64,000 nucleotides of DNA from Echinococcus granulosus. Its lineage: Eukaryota > Platyhelminthes > Cestoda > Cyclophyllidea > Taeniidae. This document shows, in pieces, positions 34,481 through 48,361 of this stretch. A program made the position numbers and the translations under genes. Position 1 is the first letter of the stretch; each line of letters begins with the position of its first letter. A model generated the notes under the pieces. That model was not told the DNA's origin. It worked only from the letters and a program-made list of their open reading frames with translations, and made no database searches. Location of the stretch: the NCBI RefSeq assembly GCF_000524195.1, contig NW_020170397.1, positions 900,254 through 964,253 on the forward strand, given 5' to 3'.

Positions 34481-37400
34481 ATGCGTTATTTTCAAAATCC
34501 CTACGTTGGACCGCATGGTGAGGTTCCCAGTAGCACCCCACTTCCCTCCGTTGATGACTTCGCGCAAATGGCCTCAGATATGGTGAAAGATTGCTTCCAG
34601 GTAGGCCATTATTGAGTTCTTTGCATTCTTAGAGAACATCGGGGGATGTATTTGATTTTGGACTTTTTTCTCTGACCGAAGTTTAGCCCCTGGCGTCATC
34701 TTCACTGGATGTAATTGATTTCATATGTATTTGAGTGCTACTGGGGGCATAAATAGTTGTGATGTTAAATGTAATTCGAAGACAGATTTTACTAGGGCAT
34801 TTTTGAATCTGTTTATTTGAATTCACCGTTGTCTTTGTGTCTTGTTGCCGCTTGTGTATTCTTTTGCATTCCAAACTCTACTTAGCTTTCTCTGTCTTTT
34901 CCATACCGTTATCGTCGACTATGACGGTTCTTTTCGAGGAACACACCCACTCAATTGAAGCAAGAAACTGGAAATTCTTTACGGGCATCATCAATTTTTT
35001 AAGAGAAGTAAGTGTTAAAAACCTTCTTCCTTCAGGTGTCATGCCGGAAAATTTCAATTCATGATGGGGGCCTCTATGTCGGAGGCATCGGTGTGGCCTG
35101 GGCTGCCCTTCGTGTAATGCAGCGGCTAGGGGAAAAGGGCTTCGAAGCCTTCCTTCCGCAAGTTCGCAAGTACATTGAAGGAATTGTCAATAAGGCGGCA
35201 CAGGACGCACCACGCGATACTGAGGAACGCCTTTCCTTCCTCCTCGGTATGCCCGGCGTGTGGCTTACTGCAGCCTACCTCTATCAAGTGTGTGGCAAAT
35301 AATGCTACTAGTGCTACTGAAATGTGATTAAGTGGGCAAGTTATTCTTCTTGTAGTTATCTGGAGAGGTCGTTGAACGAGATCGTTTTTTGGGACTATAT
35401 GCGCAACTTGCGCCGGTATTCGCCTCTCTTCAGCCAGGAAACACCAAAGTCATATTCTCTCAAGGCTCTGATGAGTTTTTTATCGGTCGCGCGGGCTATT
35501 TGTGCGGCTTGCATGAACTCCGCAAAGTTACGTCCGAGGTGTGTACAGTGTCGGTTTTTGGAGCTCCTTCTTCAGGCAGCTATAATAATCCGCTACTGCT
35601 AATCCAGACCTCATGGTTTTTTGGCGTTTAATTTTTATCTTCGATTGTTTAGGCTGAGTGAGTTCATTTTAGACCTGTTTTTCTAGTAGTGTCACAAGTG
35701 TGGTTCCTGACGCCTTATCTTCCTCAAAAATTGGAACGCATTTAACCACTGCGAATTTCATGGGCGTGTTCAGTTAAAAACATCAGCTACTGCTCTTTTA
35801 TGACTTCAGTGTAAATGCTTGAAAATTTCAATCATCTGCCTGTTAATATCTATTTTGTTGGTGGGTTAAACTGTTATCATGGTATAATGATGTGCATCAG
35901 TTGCTACCTATCAAAAGGGGGGGGGCACAACTTTTGCACGAAGGGCAACTAAAATAAACGAAATCAGATGCTAATTTAGAACTGCGCCTCCACCCACGAG
36001 CGAAAAACTGGAAACCGCCCAGTCTTGGCCCTGCTACTCTGATTCGTTCCCGTTTACCTTTCTCTCAAAAAGCATCATAATGACTACCCCTTCTTTACGG
36101 TAAATGACTCACCACACTGTCTATGGGATTGCGATTCTGCGGTGAAGTGTTAAACATTCGAGGAGGACTGTTAATTATGTTACATTGGTGTGCGCATGTA
36201 CCATTTATCAGCATTGACTCATGCTTTCTTACACGAAAATAAAGGCGAGACTGCACTTTTCAGGCTGTTGTGTCAGATGAGACAATTTTTGCCATCTGCG
36301 ATGCTATCATCGACTCGGGCAGGGCCTACGCCAAGCGGCATTACTCACAGTGCCCGCTCATGTTCGCCTACCACGGGACTGAGTACCTTGGTAAGATTTA
36401 CTTCGGCGTCTTTTTGCCATGGGGGAGTTGTTCGTAGTTGAACCTTTGCCATGCACCTAACATTTTCTGTGAACGGTTGTGTATGACGAGTTTGGGCAAA
36501 GTAACACGAAATCCCACGCTGGAGAGGAAACGAAAAAGGCCCGTATTTTGCCTACCCATTGTGACACCTCTGTCGGCCGCTGCCAAAGATTACCTTCCGA
36601 AAGCTGATAGAGCCGACGCGTTTTAGATAGAGAGGATTTAGTTCTTTTAATGCTCCTTTCTTCTGCCCACGAGAAGTTGTCACTTAATCTTCATACCTTC
36701 GTACGGAGGCAATCTCGTCTTCAAGTTACCTTTTAAACCACTCAAGCGCACCTTTCGAACAACATTAAGGGCCCTTTTATTTGCTTTAGATGATTGTAAA
36801 TATCCAAACCTTTATCACTTCCTTTGTGTCTGTGTGCTCAGACAGATGCCTACTTCTTCTAAAGGCCTTTTTCAAGTTCAAAAATAAAAGGTATAAAACA
36901 ACAATGGGCGAATTAAAACATTAGGCATGCAATTAAACACTCAGATTGCACTGATTATTATACCGCCTGTACATTTTGGAGAGCATAAAAGAAGACTAGT
37001 AGGTATATCTTCCAACGACCTAGTGATGTGTTGTAGGGGCGGCGCATGGACTGGCAGGCATTCTCTTCGCCTTGCTGCTCTTCCCTCAATACTTACAGAC
37101 TCACAAAGCGGCCGCGGAGGCGGTGCGGGCGGCTGTAGACTACTTGATTGCAGTTACTCCGCCAGACACTGGCAACCTGCCTGTGGCCACCGACGAGCTA
37201 CCGCCGCATCGCCGTTCGGCTTCCGACGAACTCGTCCATTGGTGCCACGGTGATGCTGGTCAGTCACTCTTCTCTCTTTACCGGCTTATTAAATTCTTAG
37301 GCATCTTATGCGACCAACCCTGAGTGGTGGTCTGTGTTTGTGGTCATTTGACGCTCTTTTGGGCGACCCATACGACCCCTGAGCTTCTACATTATGCTCA

Positions 37401-40400
37401 GGTTTCCGAATTTTATCCCTCCCTTTCTCGACTAAACTCTTGTCAAGGTTTGAATCAAGCAACGCTTCATGATCATACAAGGTCAATAAGCATGCTTCAT
37501 TTGCCCTATACGACATTGGATCAGATTTCCGGCATCTCTAAATGCTCTTCTAGTCTACTGAATTGTCTGCTCATGTAGCGTTGTTGTTTGAATAACTAAA
37601 GGATTTCCGTTGTATGTGATTAGTAGCTTGAACCGAGAATCCAGCTGAATTGAGTTTGGTTGTCTGTAACGCGCACAATAATAAGGTATGCTTTCTTCAA
37701 AAGTTGCAATACACTAGCTTTTTTTGTCTCGAACATTACTTCGCCTTGTGAACAAATAAGTACGTTTCATGTGCTTACGAATTACTTTTTCAAACGTCAT
37801 GGTTCCATTTTTCAACTCATTTGCGTGAATGACCCAAACTTTAACACTTTTGGCAACTGTATAGCTTGCAGGATAAGGCGAGATCGTGACGTTGTGTGTA
37901 CAAAATCCCAACTTTCGGATCTTCCTCCTTTACGTTGAATGATGGACGTGACGTCACCGTTAAATGAATGATGACTTATTGGTTAAATTTCTGGCCGTAA
38001 TTACCCCCCTAATGCTGAAGTTGTGGGCGGGGTAAAAAGTCCCAGTCTGCAATTGGTATGATTGCTCTCCAACTTTATCCCCTTCTTTATGCTTTGCGAG
38101 TCTGAATGCTTGTCTATGCCGAGGAATGTTGCTGTCGTGAGGAAGGGACCATCAGTTTACCTGGTAATGGAAATTAATCCCGAAAAATGTGTTTATTTGT
38201 CAGGCATGATAAATCCATCCAAGGTCCAAGATCTGTTGCATACCTCAAGTTCATTGTGCTGAAACGCCACTACAAATTCGATCCGTCGGTTAACAGATGA
38301 AGTACTACTACGTAAATTGGAATGATTTAACTAACCTGAATGCGTTTATTTTCATTCGTATGGAGTTAAGCAGCTTTTTTGCACCTTCTCCCCTCTCCCT
38401 ACTCTCATGATTTTAAAATGCAAATTTGGTTGGAGTGGGCTCCCCTTCATTACTTGCAAATGGTCGAAATTGTACTTATTCGCTTGATGTGTATTTTGTT
38501 ACCTATCTATTACTTTATCCGTTTGAGGTGAGGTTTATGGATAGCTTTTATGCATCGTACCCGTCCTTAATTCTGTACCGTCTATACTGTCGAAAAGAAC
38601 TGGCAGCCGTTGACCTTGAACACTCGAACAGTGAGTCGTTGTATTTTAAAGGGCAGGACATCTTTCAAATGTCACTGGGATGGTGGGCTTGATTCGCACC
38701 AGCTATAGCCAAATTTTCCCACAGTACAGCGTTGGTAGTGTAGCGTTTTTGTTCCCATCCTTGGGTTCGCGATAATTGAAGAAAGCTGGTAACATAAATT
38801 TAATTTTTCCCGAATTTGGTGTCGCACCTTTATTCTGTCTTTTCAAACGTGATTTACTTGACTGCTGATTTGTTTTGGGAGTAAGGGGTAGATTTTTGCT
38901 TTGCCATTCGCAATTCAATTTCGGTAAATGTCTCGTTAATTTCTGAGGAAAAACTAACATCTTTAAATGGAATACTCCATATATTTTAACAAAAAGCTCA
39001 AATTACTAGATATGATCTTATCATCTAGTGCCTCTTGAAATATCTCCATGGTTTCCGGTGTTAGTTCTCTTGAAAAAAATTGGAGAAATAGCTTCTTTTC
39101 TCCGCTTTGTTAAGCTCGATAAGTTTGAAATTTGTTTTCGGGAACAGAGGCTTAAGAAGGTAGCTAGTAGGAACAAACCGATCATTTTTGTGAAATTAAA
39201 AACAGTTTTCGAGTTCCATGCAGCGCTCTCAAACCCTTTTAAGACGAAAGAAGACGCAGTAATCGGGTGGAATATATTGTTGACCTACAGAAGGGATTGA
39301 GGCTACTGTCATGGCCTTAAGGCTTGTTTATCTAGCGAAGGTACAATGGTGGAGTCCTTAAGTGGTCCCTCTTACCAAAACCGAGAGTTAAACAAACAAC
39401 CAACGTATCACATAGCCCCCTCCTCTTTTGAGCGCCGTCCCTGGCGCTCTCCGTGGTCATCTCGCATCGGCCATCACACCGTTATCGGTGCTGTAAGGAA
39501 ACATCCGCGAAGTAATTGTACAAGTCATCGAATTTGGATACAACTGAGGCGATGCTTGACCGCAACATCACTGATCTCTCTTGTCAATTCTACCGGGTCT
39601 GGGGTTTCTTCCTGTATTGGTACTGTATTGGGGGACGGGGGAATGTGCTGGCCATCATTCTTCTCCATCGCTAGTCATTGGAACGCTGGCTTCAATTCCG
39701 AGTCAAATAACAAAGCATAGAATGTAACATAATTCTGTGGGCATAGGGTTTCGCGTCTGTTCCTCTCCGCCACTTTTTTCTCACTTCAGAGCTGCTCAGC
39801 CATATCTGTCTGAGCTCTATCCATCTGGTAGACAGGTGCAGGAGGTATCGCGTATTCACCTTATCGACATCCTCATACAGGTGCGGTCAACAGCTCCGTA
39901 ATTAATTTCTTCAGATGGTTCACGGCTGATATCACTTTAAATGTTAATAGCTTTCCTGTTGATCATGTGACTGGGGTAGTTGCCGAAGGTGGACGTCATT
40001 TTTAGCACTTCTGTTAGGCGTCGTCACAGATTATCCTATCTGCAGCATACGCACCTCTTCCGTACGTTAAGATTTATCACCTATTGATTGAAATCAGGAT
40101 AGATACCCCTTAAGACCGGATTTGCTTTCCGCTTCTACCAATGTAGCGCCCCGAGATTTCCCTGAAGGCAAAAGAAACCACAATACCTGGGCAGAATATG
40201 TATTGCTGACGTATGGAAGGGCTTGGGGTTGCTGGCATGATCTGGATGCCAGCCCAAAGTGGCCCCTTCACCAAAGTCGAGAGTTTAACAAGCATGCAAC
40301 GAATTACACTTCACCGGTCCGCTTGTTCGTGATTACTCGGCTTTTTTCAAGTGCTTTTTTTCACGATTTTAAAATCATTGAAACTCAAAACATCCAAATT

Positions 40401-43400
40401 GTATCTTGAAATAGATGCGTTGGGGGCTCCAATACTCCATTTATCAACCTCACCGCTTTGTTTTTTATCCAGCTCATTAAATTTTACTCTGACACCCACG
40501 AGTACAGATGCACTAGGTGGACACTTAACTGGAGACTCACGTGAATTTCAGAAAAGGAGTTTACTAGGTAACAAGTTAATTAGTCCCGTTTTGCTTTATT
40601 TGCATTCACAGGAAGGTAGTTAAGGGAGGTAGCGAAGGCAAGCATGTGTATTCTTCGCATGGTGACTGTTTCTTTTCCTGAAAGTTGTCTGCTGTTGGTG
40701 CTGACGCAAAATCTTCCTCTCATAGTGGTGTCAAGGCTCTCAAATTTCCATGTTGTTCGTGCTGACATAACAATAGTCAAAATTGGGCGAAGTTCTCCCT
40801 TGACATAATAATGCGGAAAAAAAAACAACAAAATGAAGGTGTTTTATTGAGACCGAGATTGTACATGTATGTCCAAATTTTCGCAAAACAGTTGTGATGA
40901 TTACTTGAATAATTTACCCAAGGAGTGTTACGTGCGTAGCCTTTATTTATGGGAATTATAGTTCTTCGGTTGTCTCGGTCCCGACTTCTGTAGCCTCTAG
41001 TTTGAAATAGTCCCACATATTGCGAGTAAGCTGCTTTTCTGGGAGGAGTATAGTTGAATTAGTGAGGTGGATCTGGCAGTCTTAGGAAAGTTCAGGGGCT
41101 GCACTTTCCAGGATCAGTGCGTCTCTTTGAGGAAAACATGTGTTAAGTGCTTAAAACAGAGACAAAAGATACATTTCCTATGCTCGCCAAATGTCACCAG
41201 GAAATTATCAATCCTGGGACATCCATTGTGAATATGGATTAGCTCATTCACCGAGTGCGTGCAATTTCGGAGATGCTTTTGAAGCGGAAGTCGGTGGAAA
41301 TTCGGTGAGTGGACTCAGCATGTTTTCAAACAAACATAACGTAGGTGCCGTTTCTCGTGCACAGGTGCAAGCGGATGTGGAAGATCAACGACTTTCCATG
41401 TTTTCCACATCACATCTTCCCAGATTTTTAATTCTAATTTAAGATAAGATAGAAATAATCTCCCGTTTGCTTTGATCACACTGTACGCGGATGATGCTGT
41501 CAATTTGTTAACTTCCTTACAGTTTTTCTTTCCACTCGAACCTAAATGCATAACTTTATTTTTCATTTGAACCATTCTCAATCTCGGATTATTTTGTAAA
41601 TAATCGACATTACTTTTCTTGCGATTGATTTCCCTATTTTGGAATAGACTACGTCTCCATAGGATCTTGATCGAAGCCAAACTGAACTCCACTGGTAAGT
41701 GGGTCTAATCTTTCGTTTTCAGGTGCAGTTAACTGCCGCGCCCCGGTTATATAAAAGACAGGAAGAATCTTATTGAGACGGTTTAAGTGGCCCTTCAGAT
41801 CTGCAAGCGTAATTTGAACCAGGTTGTGACTACCACTCTTTTTGTTTCTTCAGGTGTGGTGTATGTTTACGCAAGGGCATATGTTTTATGGAAGGACGAG
41901 AAGTACCTTCGCGAAGTTGTCAGATGCGCGGACGTCGCTTGGCACAAGGGCCTACTAAAGAAGGGTCCAGGTGGGTCATTATTTAACTTATCATGACTGA
42001 ATTAACTACTCTTAGAGGTTTAAGTCGAATGGGAATTTTTCCTCCCAATCTGTGTCCCATGGCTTTGGGTGCGGAGCCAAAGTCACTTAGACGTGCTCTT
42101 TGTGCCTAGTGTTCACAGAATGCTCAGAACCTCGACCCATAAGTGCGTATGTGAGCTCACTGAACTTCCGTTCGCGGCCACTCTTCACTCGACCTCCGCT
42201 GAGTATCCCAGTTGTAAGACAGTGTGGTTCAGTTTATCTTGCAAGTGCCATCTGTTGGCAAGGATGAGGAGGTCTTGAAAAAAGGAAAATTACCTGATGT
42301 GTACATGTGTGTGTCGGTTAGCCCAAACGAAGGCCATTTTCTGGCGAACGAAGGAAGCGGGGAAAAGGCGCACCCAACACGCAATGAAGGTGGGCTTTTT
42401 CGATGGTACGTGGGAAAAAAAACGGCATTTACTTGTACGCGTGTCAGTTCCGAGGACGCAAATGCTAAGCATGAAATCATGAGGGAAGGGAAATGATGAG
42501 TGAGTCGCAACGACAGTACTTTCGTACCGCAAAAAAAATGTCAAGTTAAATTATGAACGCTCGGGATGACTCACGGCCCTCTGCCCACTTTATCCCGTAT
42601 CCAGTAGGGTGCAAAGCGTCGCGCAAGTCCCTGATTCGGGAAAGTCAGCTATTTTGGCCTTTTAAAAACTGGCATTATTTCTTATATTGCTGCGAATTTG
42701 ACAGTTGCATGCCTGGACCATGTGGAGCATTTTTAGGCTTCATGACTGTAGCGTAGTGTGATGTTTGCATACAGTCTCCATTTAGCTGTCCAGGGAGTGG
42801 TGAGGCATACTTTGCTGCAACCCTCATGTGATCCCCCCAAAAAGTACACTTGGTCACGAAATAGCGCTTTGTCGTCACCCACTAATCGTAAGGAAGCGAT
42901 AAATACCAACCCAACAAGTGTAAGCTAATAAACCGATTTCTGCATTTTTTCGTCTCTATCTCCATCAAATTCGGCCCTGAGACTGTGGTGATCTCATCGC
43001 TCCTCCTCCCTCCTACAGGTATCGTTAAGGTAAAACATAGCGTCTGTCCAACCTTTCATCCACGTCTAGCAATAGTTCGTAACAGTGTCCTTTTAGTTTT
43101 CTTTGATGAATAGGTGCTTTTTGTAAATTTTAGCCGTATTGGTTTTGGGTTATGCACTAAGCTTCCTGGAAATGTCATCACTGGGCAGATTTCAGCCATT
43201 TGCTTTGAGTGATTTGCCTATAAGACAATCGGAATTGTCGTGGAACAGCTTGAAAAGTAACATTTTGAAAAACATTTTTGTGAGAACCACAAGTAAATCA
43301 TTTGTTTGCTCTTCTGACATTCCAATTGCTGAGGCATGGCTATACCAGCCAACCGATAAGCCACCTGGTATGAGTGGCAGAAAAAGTAAGGAGGGCAAAT

Positions 43401-44145
43401 TCATTTGATTCAAAAGGAGGTTTTGCTTTTTACTAACGGGAGGACTATTCTCTAGATGGGGCTGTGTTCCTATGTTGAAGCGACAGAAAGCGAATTGTAA
43501 TTGATGAAAAATGTCATCCTGTCCAAGCATTCTTGCACTTCCCTCTGGAATGCGGTTGCATTAATGAGGTCTGCCTTCGTTCTTTCGAGTAACATTTTTT
43601 TACCTTATTTGGTGTTTGTTTAACATGAAATTAATGTAATTCCTGGGAGCTGTTCAAGTGTGTTCAGTTGCATGAGAAGCTAATGTGGCCTTCGAGTTAT
43701 TTTCAAAGGGATTATGTGCCATGCGATCAACAGGCAGCCTTAAACTAGACAAACAAGGACTAGAGGACTGCTAGTGTTCCTCATTGCCACCAACGTAGTA
43801 AGGTGGATAGGATCAGATAATGAAATGTATTGTGATTGAATGGATGAATGAATGACCATCTCAATCATGGCCATGTGTGGGCTGGCAGGCCTGTGTCATG
43901 GCGTGGCGGGCAGCGGGTACACGCAGTTGGCGGCTCTGCGTGTAACGGGGGAGCAGCGTTACGCGGAGCGGGCGCGCGCCTGCGCTGCTTTCCTCCACTC
44001 CGAGGTCTTCCTCCGGGAAGCCCGTCGGCCCGACAATCCTGCCTCTCTCTTCGAGGGCCGCGCCGGCACCTCCCTCTTCCTCGCCGACCTCACTCATCCC
44101 GAGCTTGCTGCCTTCCCCTTCATGGACCCCTTTGAGTGCGCATGA
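34481..44145 (+). CDS. LANCL: LanC-like protein (LANCL1/2 type)
   Basis: Seven exons (34481-34600, 35036-35287, 35356-35538, 36264-36390, 37037-37258, 41854-41970, 43889-44145) join in frame to 425 residues, between human LANCL1 (399) and LANCL2 (450). The double alpha-barrel motifs are in order: MRYFQNPYVG at the N-terminus, GGIGVAW, GRAGYL, GAAHGLAG (about 228-235), ELVHWCHGDAG with Cys297, KYLREVVRCADV, GLLKKGPGLCHG with Cys343 and His344, and SLFEGRAGTSLFLADL near the end. The three expected zinc ligands are present and Cys297-Cys343 spacing (46) equals that in human LANCL1. LanC-like proteins bind glutathione; the mammalian ones add it to dehydroamino acids in damaged proteins. Introns 5 (4.6 kb) and 6 (1.9 kb) are large; intron 5 carries TRIM copy 6. 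Confidence 0.94.
35917..35925 (+). repeat. Poly-G run
   Basis: Nine consecutive G in LANCL intron 3. Confidence 0.6.
37259..39218. other. First part of LANCL intron 5
   Basis: Intronic sequence with no recognised gene, RNA or repeat before TRIM copy 6. Confidence 0.5.
39219..40308 (-). mobile_element. TRIM-type LTR element, copy 6 (most complete, in LANCL intron 5)
   Basis: Direct repeats at about 39219-39412 and 40142-40308 flank 729 bp. On the minus strand the LTR starts TGTGATACG, is preceded by the purine run AAAAGAGGAGGGGG, ends GGGGCGCTACA and is followed by TTGGTAGAAGCGGAAAGC. This is the best copy for deriving a family consensus. No gag, protease or reverse-transcriptase domain is present in the interior. 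It lies antisense to LANCL transcription. Confidence 0.85.
40309..41853. other. Rest of LANCL intron 5
   Basis: No gene recognised. A minus-strand frame of 125 codons (41315-41692) and a plus-strand YADD-containing stretch near 41490 are noted but unsupported as genes. Confidence 0.4.
41971..43888. other. LANCL intron 6, no gene seen
   Basis: 1.9 kb between exons 6 and 7. Several overlapping frames of 60-110 codons occur on both strands without recognisable content. Confidence 0.45.
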
Positions 44146-47100
44146 ACCTCTCCCCCTCTCTTCTCGTTTCCCTCTTTCTGTTGTATTGAATATTTGCCTG
44201 TTACTGTCTCACAATTTTTATTTGAAGCCATCAAATGTTTGGGATTCTTGTTTTTCCTTTTTTTGTTCTCGTTTTCATTGTCAATAAGTGTTAGCTTACT
44301 ACTGCCTTTCTTATACAGCTTTCCACTTGGAATTAATGGCTTTTTTCAGTGGATGAGTTAATTTATGCTCTTTTCTTGTCGTTTGCTTACTAGTTTCTCT
44401 TGAGCTCATCTTTTTGAACTCATTAGGCAATTTGGACTTTGAGAGCCCTTTTGGCTTATTCAGGCGGATGAATTACTCTCAGCACAACACAACACAAGTG
44501 TGTTTTGGGAATTTGCACATGCGAAGGAGTGACCCTTGCATGTGTTACTTTTTGTGTGCTCACTTTCGTCGAAACCAGGTTATGCCTTGACTCAATGTTG
44601 ACTGGTGGAAATCGGAGATCTGGGATTTGTCGCAGCCTTTCTGGATGATCCCGTTATATTTTGATGAAACCCTAATTCCTTTGCTTACCAGAAATAATAC
44701 CCATCAATACATAAACTAAGGCCTGTGTCGGAAGTGTATCAACGAAAATTGCTTTTTGGACGGGAACTGAGTGGACGTGGTACTGTGTGCGCTCCTTCAA
44801 TCGGGGATGTGGTTTTACACGAAGCAGTTCTTATCCAACTATTTATCGCGTAATTATCCGTCCGGAGTGGGTTCTGTTATTGTTTTGTCAATCAGTCTGG
44901 CTTGTCGCCGGTGCCGCCCCCACTTGTCTTGTTTTGTGTCTTCAGACATTCGGCCAATGGGAGTGAACGTATACATAATAATCTGCTGAACAATCGACTC
45001 CCCTCCTATGATTTATTTTATCTGTTTACGAATGGCAAACTTACACCGAGAGAAAGGATACCCTCAAACTGCTAAACGGATGTTATGGTAGAGGTGGTGA
45101 GACCAAAAAAATAACCAGAGAACGTGAACCCCTCCGGTATTCGTGATGGTGCATTCCGATTTGACAGCAACATGACCGCTTTAGCTTTTTCATAGTGGTA
45201 GTAAACAAATTGTGTCCTAGTTCTGTGTTCGCATACCATGAAGTTCGTAAGGATGATTCATGGCCCTGCGTTTACCGGTTTTTTTTCAGATCTGGGCTCG
45301 AAATTCTATCTTTTCGCCAGTACAGTATGCTTCTTCCCTTGGACTTGCTAGGAATTCACCTATAGTGTGAAAATCAAAAAGATGCGTTGGTGAGAAAGGT
45401 CACCGTATACTATTTGATCAACGGATTATTAACAGAATGAAACGGATGTTCACCATGACACGTGGTGCCAGTTTTGTAGTAGGAATTGCTATTCATTGTC
45501 AGGCACATCGCTACCACCTCCATTTATTACTTGCTTCCAACTCATTTCTCTCCATTTAGCTTGGAGCTTTCTGGCATTGCTTTTAATTTTTTTAAGCGCG
45601 TGTGAAATGCGTTGAGTGATGAGTCACACCAACTTGTTCCATTCACCATGGCGCAGGTCAAGTGTATTCACGACTAGCCGACTTCATGTGCTTGACCCAG
45701 CAAGTTCTTCGCAGATCGCCATTTTTAGGGGGCAAACCATAAATTCTCCGACCTCGACTTTCGCCTTTATTCTCGGATCTGTTTTTTTTCCTCTCAAGAA
45801 GGTTTTGTCTCGAAGGTGAATTAGTGTGTTCCTCCAGCGCCAGCGTGAAGTTGATGATTTCTTGGACGCGAGGATTTGTGCAGCATTTCTTTCCCATAAA
45901 TCAGCAGCGCAATAGTGTAGCCTCTGCTTGTAAGCATGGTCTTATCGCGAAAAGAAGTGGTTGGATATGTGGTTTTAGGGGTTCTCCCCTATCTGACAAT
46001 GGCACTTGCCCCATTTGAGGGGAATTTCATTCGATTTTAGCCCTGTGCGTCGCTTAAATTGTCCTCTTCAAAACACACAGTATAGGACCCTAAGTGGTAG
46101 TTCTCCCTACTGTCACCAACTTCATGGATTGACCCTTCCATTGTCGTCGTGTTTGCCGCTACCTGAGGCCATCACGTGGGGCATTCGATCACCTCCCCCA
46201 TCGGCGAATGCAGGTAAACATTTTGGTCCGCCCTGTCGTTAACTTTGACCATCAATACAGAGAAAGCTACTAAATTTGCACCAAAAAAGGCAGATACAGA
46301 AAAATTGATCGTTATCTATCTAGATGCATTCTTTACATAGGGAATCGTTTTTGTCTCGTTCAGACGCTAGTCGTCTGACCCTCCCCTGTTTACTTTTTTT
46401 ATGCCGATTATGTCTGGCAGCATTTGTAGCGCAATTCCCCGTGCAGGCTTGAGGGTAAATGGCGAATCGCTTAAATAATTTTAAACCAGGACTGCATTCT
46501 GCCAGATATGTTTAAGTACGAAGGGGATGATGGCTGAAAGTATGTGTGCATCTCTTAGGCCTTTTGACCAGACGTCAGCAAACCCAGGTCCCTTTAGGTT
46601 TTGCCTCTTAGTTCTCACAGCGTTTGGTGATTTTCAGTACGAAGCATGATGTGACCCATCATCGTAAGTGGCAGGGAGGAAGCCTTCTAAATAATACCGT
46701 TTCGTTAAGTTAATGTCTTCAAATAGAATTGTTTGTGAGGAAGGCCATTACTGGAGATTGATGTCTCCCCCTGCTGAAGTGGCAGCTCTGGCTGTGGTAC
46801 TATCTTCAAGGTGGGAGATTTACTTGGCGATGGTTGGTGAGTCGAGTTTTTCAATCATTTGTGACAGCCCATTTGAACATTTCAGTCTTTGCAAACCGCA
46901 TTGCAAGCTATCAAAATGGATTCCTTAGCATTGATGGCAGTGAATTTGAATAGTGGGAGTCATTACATAGTGATTACCTGGGTGGCACAAATCTGACGCA
47001 ATTCTCCATCATGGTGATTTCAATTGCACATTTGATAATAATTTCTTTTCGTAGTTTTGCTTTCTCCCATGTGTAACAGAGACTCATTAAGAAAATCTAA

Positions 47101-48361
47101 CATTGATGACATGTTAACCTTGTTGCTGGTGCTCCTGTACCCAAATTTGTCAAGGAAGATGAAGTGTACTGTGTGATTTGTTTCCTTCTTGTTATACGCT
47201 CGCAAATCGCGTCCCCAATTCGCACTTTCTACGGTGTTTTCGCATTCAGCTCTCCTTCACGTAATCGCCAAAATAACTTGTGGTGGCATCATCGAACAAG
47301 CATGAAAGTCACTTTATATAGGATCTATTAGAGAAGCACATTGCAGCCGGTGCAGATGCCATCCAAAAGTGTCAGTAACCAACAATTATAATTTGGATTA
47401 TCACTTTTTTGATGATATTTCCTGAAATGTATATCATAGTAAACTACTGACATTAGTAAGAATTTCGGTAGAGATTCATCATACCACAACAATCCTTCAG
47501 ATTTGGAATTTTTTGGTAAGAGTGACGTGATCTTACACGTAATCCAATGGGGCTTTTCGGGTCAACAACGGACGATACATTTTCATGTGCCTTGGCAAGA
47601 ATTTTTCCCCTAGGGTGGAAGGTACCTTCCGACTTTGCACACGCTTGATCCCGAAATCTCAAGGGAGCAATATCAACAAGTTTACCTTTTTCTTCTCCCT
47701 CACCTCCCTCGTTTCTCATCCCCAAAACATCTTCTGAACTCAGGACGCCCGTGGGTGGCGTGTTTGATCTTTCAACGCGTCGAGTGTATTTTTAGGGGAC
47801 AAAAGGGGGATGTTAACGATTTCGCGAGACGTAGAATAGTTCTTCTCTCTATGGTCCGCCTGATGCGTTGACTGAGGCGCACTGGGCTAAGTAATGTGAT
47901 GGGTGTACTGGTGTCAGTCTCTGTGGCATTTATTTTCAACTGCTAAATAGGAGCAGACGGCAGAGCATACTCTGAAGGTGTGTAGTATCAGCACTCTTAA
48001 AATAGCATCGTGTTTTTTTATCCTCGCTGGCTAAATTTGATTAGGCTACATGTTTCTTGGATCCCCAGCAAATCAGTTGGTTTTGAGTGGCATTTCTGGT
48101 CAAATATTAGTTCCATTATTCAAACCTTTCGATTAATCAGGGCGTATTATTCTTGAAAAGGTCGCCAATCTTCTCATGCAATAGTGCTTTGTCATCCGAT
48201 TCTCGCAACGATGGTTTCATCACCACAACAGCTGCATTAGTCGCTCAAAGAGAGGAGCATTTGAAGAATCACGGCATCCAAACAAGTATTTTAGTTTTTA
48301 CGGTAACTTTGGCCACATTTATTATCCCTTTTTTGTAGAAATAAAATGTAAACACGGACCG
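44146..48361. other. Intergenic region after LANCL, no gene seen
   Basis: Begins with the pyrimidine-rich LANCL 3' UTR. Open frames reach about 90 codons (for example 45658-45897 on the minus strand, charged and starting with ATG), but none is recognised or has an exon context I can support. Confidence 0.4.

Noticed and set aside
34923..35007. Possible extra LANCL exon (ending TTAAGAGAA before GTAAGT)
   Set aside because: Joining exon 1 straight to 35036 already matches the expected length and alignment; including this block would leave a 28-nt intron and add unmatched residues.
45658..45897. Minus-strand 79-codon frame with ATG and charged composition
   Set aside because: No homology recognised, no splice partner, no regulatory context.
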